Below the pieces are notes generated by a model. That model was not told where the DNA came from. It did no database searches and saw only the letters and a program-made list of their open reading frames with translations. From Arenicola marina (lineage: Eukaryota; Annelida; Polychaeta; Arenicolidae): DNA of 64,000 nt. The stretch spans positions 30,063,670 to 30,127,669 of the forward strand of contig OZ025248.1 of NCBI GenBank assembly GCA_964019135.1, written 5' to 3'. Made by a program: the position numbers and the translations under genes. Shown here one piece after another: positions 12,748 to 25,255 of the stretch; positions within the stretch are counted from its first letter, which is position 1; each line of letters begins with the position of its first letter.

Positions 12748-13066
12748 TATAAAACAGGACGGAGATCCCGGGGAGCGCCTGTGTTGATGGATTAGGTACT
12801 CCGGGGTCCTTCCACCTGCAAGTCACTCCCGGACCGTCACACTGGCATCATGACGTCCAGCGGTAACTTCCGGAAGCACGTAACCTGTGGGACACGCGAC
12901 CCGTGACGTCATATGCGACACGTGACGTCATATATATATATATATATCTATATATCAGTCTTGTGTTTCCGGCTTTAATCACTGTCTGGGGCGGCGCCTG
13001 GTGATGACGTCACGGCCCCGTTGACCTTGGAGTAACCGCTATTGTTTTGCCGTTTGCTGCTCAAGG
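12748..13066 (+). promoter_or_regulatory. TATA/CRE promoter candidate with downstream splice donor
   Basis: TATAAAA lies at 12748-12754 in a GC-rich setting, predicting transcription start near 12778. Downstream are three full cAMP-response-type palindromes TGACGTCA at 12904-12911, 12923-12930 and 13005-13012, and a (TA)n run between the second and third. A consensus splice donor AAG|GTAAGT sits at 13063-13071. The stretch between start and donor has only a short upstream-type frame from an ATG at 12850. Taken together this could be the promoter and noncoding first exon of a plus-strand gene whose coding exons I cannot identify in the window. This is inference from motifs only. Confidence 0.4.
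12929..12946. repeat. (TA)n microsatellite
   Basis: About nine uninterrupted AT/TA dinucleotides directly follow the second TGACGTCA palindrome; after a 'tc' break the run continues briefly to about 12954. Confidence 0.85.
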
Positions 13067-15735
13067 TAAGTGTATGTGACAAGTGAGTTGAGGATGAGCT
13101 TGTGTTATCTGCACCAAACAGCGCGGAAGTCGTGTGCCGCCTATATACATATCCTTTACAGGTAAATGATGTCTCAGTTATGCACGACGGGAGGAATGGG
13201 GGTGGGGGTGGGGTGCTTGGGGCAACGTTTTGACTCGAACAAAGGGGCACCAGTACTAAGTCAAACTGCTTAGAACGCCCATAGTCTCAGTCTTCTTTTG
13301 TTATGGGGAGCATGACGAATATATGATGACACTTATGGCACACGGGGAACAGTGAAACAGGTCATTTGTCTCAAAGTTTGTCTACTTTTTGTAGCCGGTA
13401 CGAAGTTTTTGACTCTGGAGAGGGTAATTTGTACGCATCCCTTGCAGCAGACATCCATAACCCGCCTCTGGAGAAGGCTTTCACAGAACCACAGTTTTAG
13501 GTACTCGATATTGGCACCGATTTGCCCGTGAAGTAGAGTTTGCCCTGCGGAACACCGATCATTTTCACCCAGCAATTGCATTTTTAGAACAGAAATCATT
13601 AAGAAGACGCTAAAGAGAAAGTAAACATGACGTTAGGGCTGCGCGCACACTACCGCCACCAGCATGAAAGGCTGTGAGGCCTGGGGGCTTGTCATGCCTA
13701 TCTGGCGACATGATTATGGCTTCTACCGCTTCTGATTACCACCCCAGGGGGCTGGCTAGCTACCTGGGACTAGAGTCATAATCCCCTCCTAGTTTACAGA
13801 TGGGACTTAGCCGGTCCCTCAAGTGTCGCTGCTGGTACCGAGACTATTGTGTCTGACCCAGCCGGCAGCCCTTGCTTCCACTCTCCTGTCTACTTAGATT
13901 AGCACGCCCGTACGTCACGTTGGCATAATTCGGTTAATACAATGCGAAATCCGACGAAGGAATGCATGCTGGTCAGAAATGGGGCAGCCTTCGAATGGTC
14001 AGCTCAATGTAACTTCAATATTGTCCACGCTGTACGGCGGATGATGATAATGGAATGTAATTAATTTTTCTTCCATAATACCATACTTATCTCGGCAATC
14101 ATTGCACGCACGTGCTGTTTGCCCGTGCCTCTCTCACCGTAATGAGTCATAGCGGAATGAAAACAATGAATAAAATACCGGTTAAATGGTAGACTGACCT
14201 CTTACAAACGAAACACGTGTCCTGACATTAAGGAGACGGCATGAAACAGGTGTATATAGTCCGCGACTGGTCGCTTGCATAGCATCGACAAGCAAAATAC
14301 CATATCCACCGACACCTTTGTAGTCTGCCGTGCACCGCGTGCTCAGTTCTTTGGAATAAGCTCCAGTTTTTATTCCCCTATCTTCCTCATGTCCTTTAAG
14401 CTGCCCTTCTGTTTTCTGACATGATGGATTTGTTGTTACATCGGATGGATTCGATTGGCAACAAAGCGTTTTGGCTTTTTTTAAAGTCGGCAATGGTTCT
14501 GTGTTAGGGTTTTGTGTTGGTAAAAACTGGGGTATTTTGGGTGTAAAGACCAAGTTGTTTCATCATACGGGTCTTCTTTGATCGTTGCCGTCATGTACTT
14601 CCGATCCCTTCACAACAATAGGATAATTGCGACGATCATTAATGCCATGTGCATGCCATCTTGACGTAATTCCTCCTTACCAGTAAGTTGCTAAAGAACG
14701 TAGGCGCTTTCTCAGTCGCGGTTTTACAATCTCTATTTTGAGTTGCCACGTGCTCCGTCCACCAATCTGGACAACTCAGCGAAGACAGCGGGGCAACAGA
14801 ATGGATGGATGCATGGTTTTGTTCCGCAGCCTTTTTGCATCATTCGGGCTTAAGGCCGCGCGTTGAAAGCTTCTGTGGGTAATGCAGTGACGTGTGTTTG
14901 ACACATGTCCATCTTTTCCGTTAGCCACCATGCAGGGTTTTGTAGTGCTGAAATGCCATGCGCGTGTGAGCAATACGTGAGCCATGAGACTGTTGAAACA
15001 GCAGTTTTATCGACGCTAAGCACAGCGCAGACGCTGGTAAAGACGGACGTAGCGCACTGGAATCCCACCTCCGTAGACTTCTCTGTTACACGATATTTAG
15101 GTATTAAAACCGTTGCCCATTCCTTGAGCTTTATGGTTAACCCATGATCAGCATTGGCTTCATGCTATTTTTTATGCCGCGTGCAATCCCATCTCGATGC
15201 CTTCTCTAAGCCCATAGTCCCTGATAAGTTACTGGGCTGATGATTATCGCCCTTGCGCCCACCGTTGATCCACAATGACCACACCTACAATGATTGAAGT
15301 GTGATCCAGCTCCCCTCCCCCCTTCCCCCCTCCCCCCTCCTCCCCCCGCTGCTCCCCCGCCCTCCTCACGAAATCCTGGAACCTTCCCGTGCTCTTCAAG
15401 CCACGCGCATTCCTCATATTTTATATCATCTTAAGCCCGCGCTGATTCCAGGATACATCATGGCACAGCCTGAGGGAACGGGACGTGTAGGGGCTCGAGT
15501 GGGCGTGAATATAGATAGAGATAGCGGATTAACCCGCATAAGCCCTGGCAAACCCTTTTTTGGGGTTTACGAGCCTGTTACGAGAACGTGTAACAACGCC
15601 ATTCTTCATTATGACGTGGGTTGTGGTGATGCGTTTTTGTCGCCGAGGCGACTCCGCCGTGTTGTGGACATCCATCCGGGAACCTAGCTTACATGTCATG
15701 TTATACACCCCGGGTGATATAGGGAAGTCAAGCAG
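13067..15735. other. Unique DNA, no confident gene
   Basis: This is mostly unique sequence. A minus-strand frame of 123 codons at 14182-14553 has mixed composition and no low-complexity bias but no domain I recognise, and it starts and ends without obvious splice context. Frames at 13333-13599 and 14776-15147 are similar. A short segment at about 14963-15000 (gtgagcaatacgtgagccatg) weakly resembles the dispersed repeat found at 16884, 32897 and 59422. I cannot support a gene. Confidence 0.45.
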
Positions 15736-15870
15736 ATGGGACGGACGGGCCGCCGGGGTCGGACGGGCCGCCGGGGTCGGACGGGCCGCCGGGGTCGGAC
15801 GGGCCGCTGGGGTCGGACGGGCCGCTGGGGTCGGACGGGCTGCTGGGGTCGGACGTCGGGGGTCGGGCAG
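15736..15870. repeat. 18-bp GC-rich minisatellite, about 7 copies
   Basis: Unit 'cggacgggccgccggggt' is repeated about seven times, the later copies with 'ctggggt'. The length is a multiple of 3, so several frames are open on both strands (GRTGR, AAGVGR, RPVRP patterns). These are artefacts. Confidence 0.93.
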
Positions 15871-16883
15871 AAAGGCCCATCGATTAGCGTTATGATTGTT
15901 GGCAAGTCAAGCAGCGTCGCTTGATGACATGGCTGGGGTTGTGAGGGTGACTGGGGACGGAGAGCGGGGGCGGGTGGGGGGGGGGGGGCGTGTAGCCGAG
16001 AGGATGCAAGCCCATGATCCAGACTCCTGCCACCGGGGCATCCGTGATGAGGATACGGGGAAGCGTCTGGTGATGAGAGCGGGAGGGATGGAGGGTTGGG
16101 GAGGGGGGGGGTAGAAGAGGGCGGGGTTGGGTTGGGTTAGGGTGGGGTAGGGGAGGTTGGGGAGGTCACGGACTAGCCCGCCAGACATTCACCCCCACAC
16201 CCCCGCCCCCGCCACCTACCCCCCACTGTTGCCAATGCATATAAAATGGAGGACGCTTAAAGTGGCTAGAGTTATAAGTGGACCACGGTATATCCTGGTG
16301 GGTGGAGAGCATCCCCCCCCCGCCCCCACCCCCCAGGATCCTCGACCCTGTCCCCGAGTCAGAACTCCAGCCCTTAGGTTGTCCACGGCAGTACATATAG
16401 AAGCTCTGGAGCGGGGGAGAGGGAACGTATACAATGCTGGGTTTGGGAGGGTTCCGCAGTAAAAAAGCGTTTTCACCATCAAAATCTGCTTAGATGGGGC
16501 ATTTGTTTCTATTGGCCCACTCTTTGTCGCCCGTTCCATAGAGCTCTATGGACGCAAATTTTCAGTCACTCGCATCCCCCCACCCCCCCACCCTACTGTT
16601 TTCAAGTTTTCAAATCTCAGCTTTATCTTTTTCATCAGAAATGGCCGTTTTACATGAGTATCTGTTTCATCAGATATGTCAGCTCTCTCGGGGAATGCAC
16701 CAGGGACCCCCCCACACGGCCCACCAATTTGTAAAACAGTGCATCCCCATCCAACCCCCCCCCCCCCCGCCCCCCCCCCCGGGTTCATACGTGAACAATG
16801 GTCACGTATATAAGCTTGCTTCCTGATGCAAAGGGTCCACCTTCCATGTCTGACCGTCACGGAATGGATTATTTGAGTAAATG
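15871..16883. other. Unique DNA with homopolymer runs
   Basis: Contains G runs near 15977-15987 and 16099-16108, and C runs near 16313-16320, 16757-16770 and 16772-16781. No gene recognised. Confidence 0.5.
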
Positions 16884-16937
16884 GTAGCCGTGAGCCACAC
16901 GTGAGCTATGCTCAAACAGTGGTTCGCGCTAACATGG
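16884..16937 (+). repeat. Dispersed repeat family, copy A
   Basis: About 54 bp with the core 'acgtgagctatgctcaaaca' followed by 'gtggttcgcgctaacatgg'. It matches copies at 32897-32950 and 59422-59475 at most positions. No terminal inverted repeat or poly-A is evident at this length. It is probably part of a longer diverged interspersed element. Orientation is arbitrary. Confidence 0.7.
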
Positions 16938-19900
16938 AGGAAGGACCAGTCAGAGTGGCGAGTGAAGGTCTATATATGATATACATGTACCCAGTAGACT
17001 ACAACACTATTATCCTCGGAGGGTGCCGCCGTCTTTGATGATCCGTCGCCACCCTTAGCGTTGTGCCATCCTTGCGTTGTGCCAGCCTTGTCGCAATCTG
17101 ATTCCGCGCTGCATTAGGCTAAACGGCCTGGAGGCAATGACAGCTAATGAAAGGGACAGCGGGAGGTGCGCTCGCAGGAGTGAGCCTACTTATGAATATC
17201 CAGTCGTATGCCAAGCCGCTAATTTGCCTCCTAATGGACACTGGTTTGTAAGATGAGCTGGGTCGGCGGACAGTGAAGTCGGAGCGTCGGGGCGGTCGAC
17301 GAGAACATCTCGATAAGGGGAGGAAGAGGCAAGGGGAGGGAGGTGGGGGAGGGGGTGGTCGCTGAATAGTGTGATGAGAGAGCCAGTCAAGGGGGGGGGG
17401 GGGGAACGGAACGCTCTGTATGCTGCCTGCTGCTGCTCCTGCTGATGATGAGGGCGCGGGGGGGAGAAGGACCTGTTGCCATGCGCACCGCGAAGAGTTG
17501 GATGTGGGGGTGAAGGGGGAGGGGCAGGCGGGAATGGGGGAGGAGGTAGGGAGTTACACATGGCAGCGGCGCGAGTGGAAGACGTTAAGGGTGGTAGGCA
17601 GGAGGGTAAGGGCCAGGTGGAGTGACTGACAACCACCCCCCCCCCCCACCTCCCCCACCTCAATCCCACTCCCTCCCATCATGCTCGGTCCTAAAAGTCG
17701 GTCCCGGCTGCCAAGCACATGATGGTAATAGGGCACCCACCCACCCACCCCGTACCATACATTCAACATGTGGACAGATCCCCCGCCACAACCACGGCCA
17801 CCACCTTCCACCCTCCCGTTGTCAATGATACAGTTTGTCTTGCTGTCCCACCGCCGCCCGTCATCAAGGGGAAATCGCGCCAGCTATCGGCGACCTGAAC
17901 AAACCAGTGCGACATTGAAGGCGGGAGGGAGGGGTGTGTGGGGGGGGGGCCTGATAGTGACGGGAGGAGGAGGACTGTCTATATACAGCTATATGGGAGT
18001 GGATGGAGAAGGAGTGGCTGCGAACACTACCGGCAAGACAATCGGGCGCAGGGGGGCTATTATTAGCTTCCAGATATTAATGACGTGCCTGGCCCGTCCC
18101 TGGCAATTACAATAACGCCAGGGGTTTCCTTTACAATTGGCAGCGGCCATTGCTCGTTGTGTGGGCGGTTTTTTCAGTGTTTAGCCGCGCGGTAATGGCC
18201 ATCAGCCGGGCCACGGTCACAGACTACAGGGGCAAGGGGCAATGAAAGGTGACTAACAACGACTAAGAGACGCATGGCGGGGGGGGGGGGGGGGCGTCCC
18301 TTAGTTTTGGACTCATTGTGACCCATATGTTAAACAGATGCCTAATGTGTATATACTGATGTGTCGGTGAATGCTGCCGTGGACTAAAAATTGATGATGC
18401 AATGAGAGGATAGGTCTATAGCCGCCTAGCGTGGCAGCCATGAGACATGGGACCAACTTTCCGTGGGGGGGGGGGGGGGGGGGGGGGGAGATAATCCAGG
18501 AGACCGATGCAGGTGGCTGTAGAGCTATCTGTATTGCCATCACCCAGACACACGCTGTCATTTACAGGGTATTGAACTCTAAATAACCCCGTCAATGATA
18601 GAAGCTGATATCCCTACAGCGCATCTCTGGGCCATAAAACCACTTGTAAGCGATTCCCTCGCCAGTTACTGTGCCAAACCACCAACACGGAATCAAAATG
18701 GTATCTGCTTCAATCCCCTGTCTGAATAGCCATCTTCTTTTGGGTGTTCCTTCGTCCGTGTAGCATTAGGGGTCATTGGCTGGAACCGCTCGTACAAAGG
18801 CTAACTTAGAAAGAAACTTGATTCCCTTGATTCATCGCACACAAGGGAGTGCACACTGCAAGTCCCCCCCCCCCCCTAGTATTATATCAAGGCAGTGAGA
18901 CATTTTACATGGCTCTCTTAGTCACTGGACTTGCTGCTCTGAATGAAAACGGCAAATCCTTCAGCCGATAGGCGGTCGATTTTGTCGGTACTATACCACG
19001 TAGTCCCAGGCTAGGTACGGCGGGGAAAGATCGTCCGGTTATGCTGTCACGTTCCAGAAAGCCTCTCTGGCAAGCACTCATACAAATCACACGGCTACAT
19101 AGACAAGTTCTGCCTGTACAATAAGTTGACACGGTGCAAAAACCAAGAAAAAGAATGGCCTATGGCGCCAATCGTGATATTTATTACAAGCTCAGATTAA
19201 ATGTAGTGTAAATCAGATTTTGTTTTTGTTTGTTTAACACCGACGGTGACAGAACCACTGCCACGTGTTTGCTGGAGGAGTGAGTGTTATACAAAGGCAA
19301 TGACCCCCCCCCCCACCTAATCCCCTCCCACCACCTACCCCACCCCCCACCTACCCCCCACCCCCACCCTCCCCCTGTCCGCCCCCTCCTCCCCCATTGT
19401 GGCATACAGTTGTGGCTCGGTCGCCTCTAGACAACCGCCTCTTTCAATTGTGATGAGGAGGGCATTTTTAACCCTTGTTGTGTTCGGTGTGCATGTGCAA
19501 AAGCATGAGCCTGTGCTTTCGTGTCATGACCGGTATGACAGACACCGCGACCCCACCCCCCCTGCCCACAATGCCCGCTATAGGTCAGTGCCCGGGTGTT
19601 GCCTCCCTAATACCAACAAGAAGAGCGCCATGACACACATGGGCGGGCTAAGGCCAGCTCTGTATATTTCGCCGCAAAAGCGACGCGGTCGGCCGCCTTG
19701 GGGTCACACAACCCAAGCCAATCTCGTATAATATGACCAACAACAGTCTCATATTCTCTTCGAAAAAGGCAATTCGTCCCCCAAATGTCTCCATAAACAG
19801 CACCGAGAAATATCATAATAAGTAAATTACGGTCAGTAAATCGTGACAGGTGGAGAACCGGGCCCCATTACCGTACGTCAAACGGCTGACCCCGCCGTCT

Positions 19901-20374
19901 AGTTTAGAGACCCGTATGCAGCGAGGCAGGCGCCATCTTATTTTTTGTGCCTTCGTATTTATTTCGACATATCCTTGTGTAATTCAGGATAATAAAAGCC
20001 ACGACGTGGAGTACACAGCGCCGCCTTGCGGTTTGTTACACAATAGTGGTAAGTGCAATAAAATCTATTGATAAGTAATAAATGCTGTAACCGTGGAATG
20101 GCCATCAGTGTATTACCGCCCCGCACCCTCTCAGAAAGAAACAGAAACCAAAAAATATCCAGAGAGACGTATTTTATCCTATGCTATGGTTAGAGCCTAA
20201 TATTATTGAGTACCGTAAGAGGAAAAGCAACCATTGTTGTCACAATGTGGAACTTACTGCTGTATTAGAAATTCATATGTGATATTAACGAAAGCGAAGA
20301 GCCCCAACCGGAAGTACGTCACCATTTCGCTGTAGAAAGTAGTTGGGCGAAGGGGGGTGGGGAGGAGTATTTCA
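16938..20374. other. Unique DNA with long G/C runs, no gene seen
   Basis: G runs lie at about 17390-17403 and 18279-18294, and a 24-base G run at 18465-18488. C runs lie at about 17636-17647, 18866-18877 and 19303-19313. Open frames in the interval overlap on both strands or are driven by the runs. I see no RNA gene or recognisable domain. Confidence 0.5.
18465..18488. repeat. Uninterrupted 24-base G run
   Basis: A pure G tract of 24 bases, the longest homopolymer in the window. It sits in otherwise unique sequence. Confidence 0.95.
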
Positions 20375-20645
20375 GTTCCTCGGGAATGGGCCTTTGAATT
20401 CACCGTGAACTGAGAATGAAGAAAATAATTCTTCGTGAACTGGGAATGGGGTATTAGCCGACCGCCGTGATCAAGAATTTTCATTAATCGTGAATTGGGA
20501 ATGTTCATATTAAATAGCAGTGAAGCGGGAAATCGTCAATATAGTGCCATATATCAGCCCTTCCACTGTATGCGGGGAGTTCTTCTTTTAATTCATCGTG
20601 ATCTGGGAATAAAGACATTTATTCTTCGTGATCTGGGACCATGAA
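20375..20645. repeat. Degenerate 30-bp repeat with GTGAACTGGGAATG core
   Basis: The motif GTGAACTGGGAATG or a close variant occurs at 20405, 20435, 20467 (shortened), 20490, 20520, 20599 and 20629, with a weaker copy at 20375. Three pairs are exactly 30 bp apart (20405/20435, 20490/20520, 20599/20629), and the tails of some units also match (attcttc before the next core). This is best read as an old, largely decayed 30-bp tandem array. Confidence 0.75.
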
Positions 20646-22350
20646 CACCCCGTAGTTCTTAGCATACGCTGCGGTCTCACAGTCTTTTAGTCTGGTTAAT
20701 ATTGGGTCAAGTGCGGAACTGCTCGGGCTATATATATACAGCTCGACGTCTGCAAAAAATGTCCCTGTGCCAATTGTCTGTTGCTTAAAAGGTTCCTTAA
20801 TTCTCTCCGCGCCGTATCCGCGCACTTGGCGTAACTGTTATTTACGGACGCGTAGTCTTGTCTAGTCTTTTAGAAAGGCGTCTTGGAACGACATGTATAA
20901 TTCAGCCCCGGCTCCAGCACAACCCTCAAGAGGGGAAGGTTAACCACGCCGTTTTTACGATTAAGATAACACAGTTGATGTCTGACGTAGCAGCCACGGC
21001 TGGATGGGTGAATGGGGATGGGGGGGGGGGGGGGAGGGCTGAATTTAAGCCGCCCCAGTGAAGCGCCAGCGGATGTATGTTACGTACATACAGTGGTGCC
21101 ATCTACCGGAGGGTCAGCGGCAGGTAGCGGCCTCGGCTGTCACCTTTATAGCGCGGTAAAACCCACCGTGGTAACGACCACCCCTGTGGCCAGTGCCGAC
21201 AGGGGACTCCAGGTTTATGGTACGGCAGCCAGACACAGGGGAAGTGTCGGTAGGTGGGCGCCCTGGTGCTTAGTGATAGCCTCCCCCCTCACTCCATTGG
21301 TGGTGGGGGGGGGGGTGAAAAACGGTGGGGGTGGTGATGGGGTTGGTGGTGGGGGATGGGGGTGGGGGATGGTGATGGGTGGTGGGGTTGGTGGTGGGGG
21401 ATAGGGGTAGGGGCTGTGAAGGGTGGGGGGTTGGTTGGAGATGGGGGTGGGGTGGTGATGGGTGGTGGAGTTTTTCGGTGGGGGGCGGGTGGGGGTGGAG
21501 TTAGAGTGTTATGGGCGCGGGTGGTGGTGGTGAAGGTGTGTGGGGGTAGGAGGTGGGGGTGGGGGGGGGGAGTGGGGGGTAGGATGCTTTGGCGGCCTCC
21601 CTGAAACGTACCGGACAAGTGGGGTCGAAAAGCCGTCATGTGCATAGATGGTCGCACTCGTTGTGAGATCTCGGCCAAGTCCCCCCCCAACACCTCCTAC
21701 CCCCTCCGTACTAGCTCAGTTACAAGGCCTCCTTGATGAATATTGTTGTCCTGAACTCGTAGAAAGCCATGAGGAAAAACGGTTTCTTCTTAGACTGTAA
21801 GTTCAGTCTGCTGAACCGGGGAAGATACGTATACACACTGCAGTATAATATTTCATCCATTGAGGTCATATAATTTCGCTCACCGGCAGGCTGCTTGGTG
21901 CTCGTGTATGTATATCTCGACTGGTATATAGGAGCTAACCGTTATGGAAGTATCATAAAAAGTCCCTCTGGTCAACAGATCCCGTGGCAGCCATGTTTTC
22001 GTCAAGCCATGACATAGAGCACAGTGTGTTCTGAATTCCCACTCTGGTATACGTCAACAATGGTCTACTGGGATATTGAAAACGATCTTTTTGTCGGAGA
22101 TTGAGTTGTCTACCGCGTTGAGTTTTAATTCGAGCCATTGCACATGAATCGTCAGCTTTGGAGACTAGGAGCCACAGTGAGGGCAAAACAGCAGAGCGTC
22201 GCGATGGTGGCTGTGGCAGACTCTGCTAGCAATTGGCTTGCTCCGCCACAAGCGCGACTGCATCTCGTCTAATGAAGACGGACGGATGCCAACCTACTAT
22301 TCTTATGGGTAAGGAGAGTCCCCCCCCCACCCCACCCCTACCCCAATTCT
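20646..22350. other. Unique DNA with a G-rich block, no gene seen
   Basis: Mostly unique. A G run lies at about 21019-21032, and from about 21290 to 21600 there is imperfect GGTGGGGG/GGTGAT repeat with strong strand asymmetry (poly-Pro/His/Thr frames on the minus strand are artefacts). No gene recognised. Confidence 0.5.
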
Positions 22351-22464
22351 AGCGACGGTCCCGTGATGTCTCCATACGCAAGTATATGTCAGTTGACGTG
22401 TGCTTGTTTGCCTGGGGCGGGAAGTGGATGCTGCAATGGGTGTCCGCCGTGGATAACGCCGGCA
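22351..22464. repeat. Left copy of a 114-bp direct repeat flanking the 38-bp array
   Basis: This 114-bp segment recurs at 23735-23848, offset 1384 bp, with about five mismatches. It begins with part of a 38-bp array unit (agcgacggtcccgtgatgtc) and continues into sequence unrelated to the array (tatatgtcagttgacgtgtg and beyond). The array plus one flank therefore sits between two copies of the same flank. Confidence 0.9.
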
Positions 22465-22737
22465 ACCCACCTCGAGGAGGATCTACAAACAGGTGTGCGG
22501 GGATAACACCAGAGGGCAGCGGACTGCAGACAGACATATCGCCAGCGTGGAACAATTCTTTGGTCTGATGCGTTCTCCGATAACTATTTATCATAACGAT
22601 AAAAATGTGTTTACCGGCGGTTCATGGAATCGAAAACAGCCGCTCTCACCCGTCAATCAAGGGCTTCGTCCTTTTTTACTGTATGACTGGGATCTTTATT
22701 CCCTCTGATCTGGTGGTGTCGTTGGCACGAACTCCCA
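22465..22737. other. Unique spacer between flank repeat and array
   Basis: About 270 bp of unique sequence with no recognisable gene. Confidence 0.5.
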
Positions 22738-23734
22738 GCGGAGCGTCCCTAGCGACGGTCTCGGGATGTCGCCAAGGGGAGCGTCCCTAGCGACGGTCTC
22801 GGGATGTCTCCAAGGGGAGCGTCCCTAGCGACGGTCTCGTCATGTCGCCAAGGAGAGCGTCCCTAGCGACAATCTCGGGATGTCGCCAAGGGGAGCGTCC
22901 CTAGCGACGGTCTCGGGATGTCGCCAAGGGGAGCGTCCCTAGCGACCGTCTCGAGATGTCTCCATGGGGAGCGTCCCTAGCGACGGTCTCGAGATGTCTC
23001 CAAGGGGAGCGTCCCTAGCGACGGTCTCGAGATGTCTCCAAGGAGAGCGTCCCTAGCGACGGTCTCGAGATGTCTCCAAGGAGAGCGTCCCTAGCGACGG
23101 TCTCGAGATGTCTCCAAGCAGAGCGTCCCTAGCGACGGTCTCGAGATGTCTCCAAGGAGAGCGTCCCTAGCGACGGTCTCGAGATGTCTCCAAGGAGAGC
23201 GTCCTTAGTGACGGTCTCAAGATGTCTCCAAGGAGAGCGTCCCTAGCGACGGTCTCGGGATGCCTCGAAGGGGAGCGTCCCTAGCGACGGTCTCGATATG
23301 TCTCCAAGGATAGCGTCCCTAGCGACGGTCTCGTGATGCCTCCAAGGGAAGCGTCCCTAGCGACGGTCTCGAAATGTCTCCGAGGGGAGCGTCCCTAGTG
23401 ACGGTCTCGAGATGTCTCCAAGGGGAGCGTCTCTAGCGACGGTTTATTGATGTCTCCAAGGGGAGCGTCCCTAGCGACGGTCTCGAGATGTCTTCAAGGG
23501 GAGCGTCCCTAGCGACGGTCTATTGATGTCTCCAAGGGGAGCATCCCTAACGACGGTCTCGATGTCTCCAAGGGGAGCGTCCCTAGCGACGGTCTCTTGA
23601 TGTCTCCAAGGGGAGCGTCCCTAGCGACGGTCTCGATGTCTCCAAGGGGAGCGTCCCTAGCGACGGTCTCTTGATGTCTCCAAGGGAAGCGTCCCTAGCG
23701 ACGGTCTCTTGATGTCTCCAAGGGAAGCGTCCTC
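22738..23734. repeat. 38-bp minisatellite, about 26 copies
   Basis: The unit contains 'gagcgtccctagcgacggtc' and then 'tcgagatgtctccaag' with variants (tcgggatgtcgcc, ttgatgtctcc, tcgatgtctcc). The early period is exactly 38 bp (22741 to 22779), and later units are 36-38 bp. Subtypes are spatially sorted: gggatgtcgcc units on the left, gagatgtctcc in the middle and ttgatgtctcc on the right. Confidence 0.96.
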
Positions 23735-23848
23735 AGCGACGGTCCCGTGACGTCTCCATACGCAACTATATGTCAGTTGACGTGTGCTTGTTTGCCTGGG
23801 GCGAGAGGTGGATGCTGCAATGGGTGTTCGCCGTGGATAACGCCGGCA
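23735..23848. repeat. Right copy of the 114-bp direct repeat
   Basis: Second copy of the segment at 22351-22464, about 95% identical. It lies directly at the right end of the 38-bp array. Confidence 0.9.
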
Positions 23849-25255
23849 GCAATGACGACCGATGTGTACAATAACCCTGATACAAATGGCATTTTCTGCG
23901 ATAAATACCGTTTATCAAGTACCAAATCCAATTTTCTCGAATCGATACACCTATGATGCTGAGTAGAGATTATTCTTTATATAAACAAAATTGCGATGTA
24001 AGGTGAAAATCATATGAAGGCATCATTTTTTTTGTAATAACTTCGATATCAATTGATAGACGTTTTAGCGATAACAATTTTTCTTCGCACGATAAACCGC
24101 GAAAACCCTCCCTCCAGTAATTTATGATGGTTTTTGCTAAAGGCTCCGGGCATAGACAACATAACCCGATGATCTCCACACCTCCCACACCATTGATCTC
24201 TTTGTCCGGTTGACTCACCCTCCATGGTGCGTTGCGCTTTCAGACCGGTATGTTGTTGGTGTCCACAGTTGCTGGTGCCTACCCACCCTCCAACCTCCCC
24301 CAGCTCGGGGTCCCATTAACCCCACCAGCCATGATTGACGCCCTATTGTCGCCCAGTTTATGACCAATATCATGGAGATGAGCCTGTGGCTGACACAAAC
24401 CTACCCACACGCCAGCCGCTAGCCGCAGTCCCCTCTCTCTCGCTATGTACATACGAATGGTACCAGGGAGAGGCCATCCACTACATACTAATGGAAGCGT
24501 AGGGCGACCTTTTAAACTTGAACTATAGAGTTCCCTGTTTATATTTACCCCCAGAACGCTGTAAAAAAAATACTCACTTTGTGGCAACATTAATTTTTTG
24601 TTAGAAGTGCTGAGCCAATTAAGCGATGTTTCTGGCAGAATCCAGGAAAAAGAAGCATGGCCTTGGGTTTACCGGTCGGTCGCGCGTGTTCCCGGGCATC
24701 CCGAGGTATCAGGTCCATGGAGCGACTCCAGGCTAATTGGATGCTTCACAGCGCAAACGTAAATTGACTTTCCCCTGTCGTCCTGGAGTTATGGCTACAA
24801 TTTAGCCTCGACTTGACTGGTAACAAACGAGCGCTCCATAATTAGCATCGCGGTCCATGACTGGTCGACTGACTGTTATTAATTAAAGACAAACATGCAC
24901 AAAGGCCCAAAACTGTTACTGTGACCAAAAAAGCTTAACGTCCGATGGCTTTGGTCTCAAGCTCGGAAGGATGACGTCTTTAGTCGTCAATTTCCCAGAT
25001 GATCCAAGCTTGGATATCGAGTCATCACGGAATTGTTTGCGTGTAAAGCTCGCCATCGTTATACTGTGTCGCTGCCAGTACCGACACCACTATCATTGCC
25101 AACTTCATTCTCAATTCCCACGTCCACCACCACAACGAGCCCATCCGCCATCACTGTCACCTCCACACGATCTTCCATTGCCACCAATAGCATCGTCACG
25201 GCATTCCTCACCACGACCCTCCATCAGCACGTCTTCGATGACCAGCACAAAGTAG
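23849..25255. other. Unique DNA, no gene seen
   Basis: AT-rich unique sequence. Small open frames have no recognisable domain. No RNA gene recognised. Confidence 0.5.

Noticed and set aside
16130..16160. Telomeric repeat
   Set aside because: Only a few irregular 'gggtt' units; no TTAGGG array.
22738..23734. CRISPR-like array
   Set aside because: Units are contiguous and similar along their whole length, with no unique spacers, and the context is eukaryotic.
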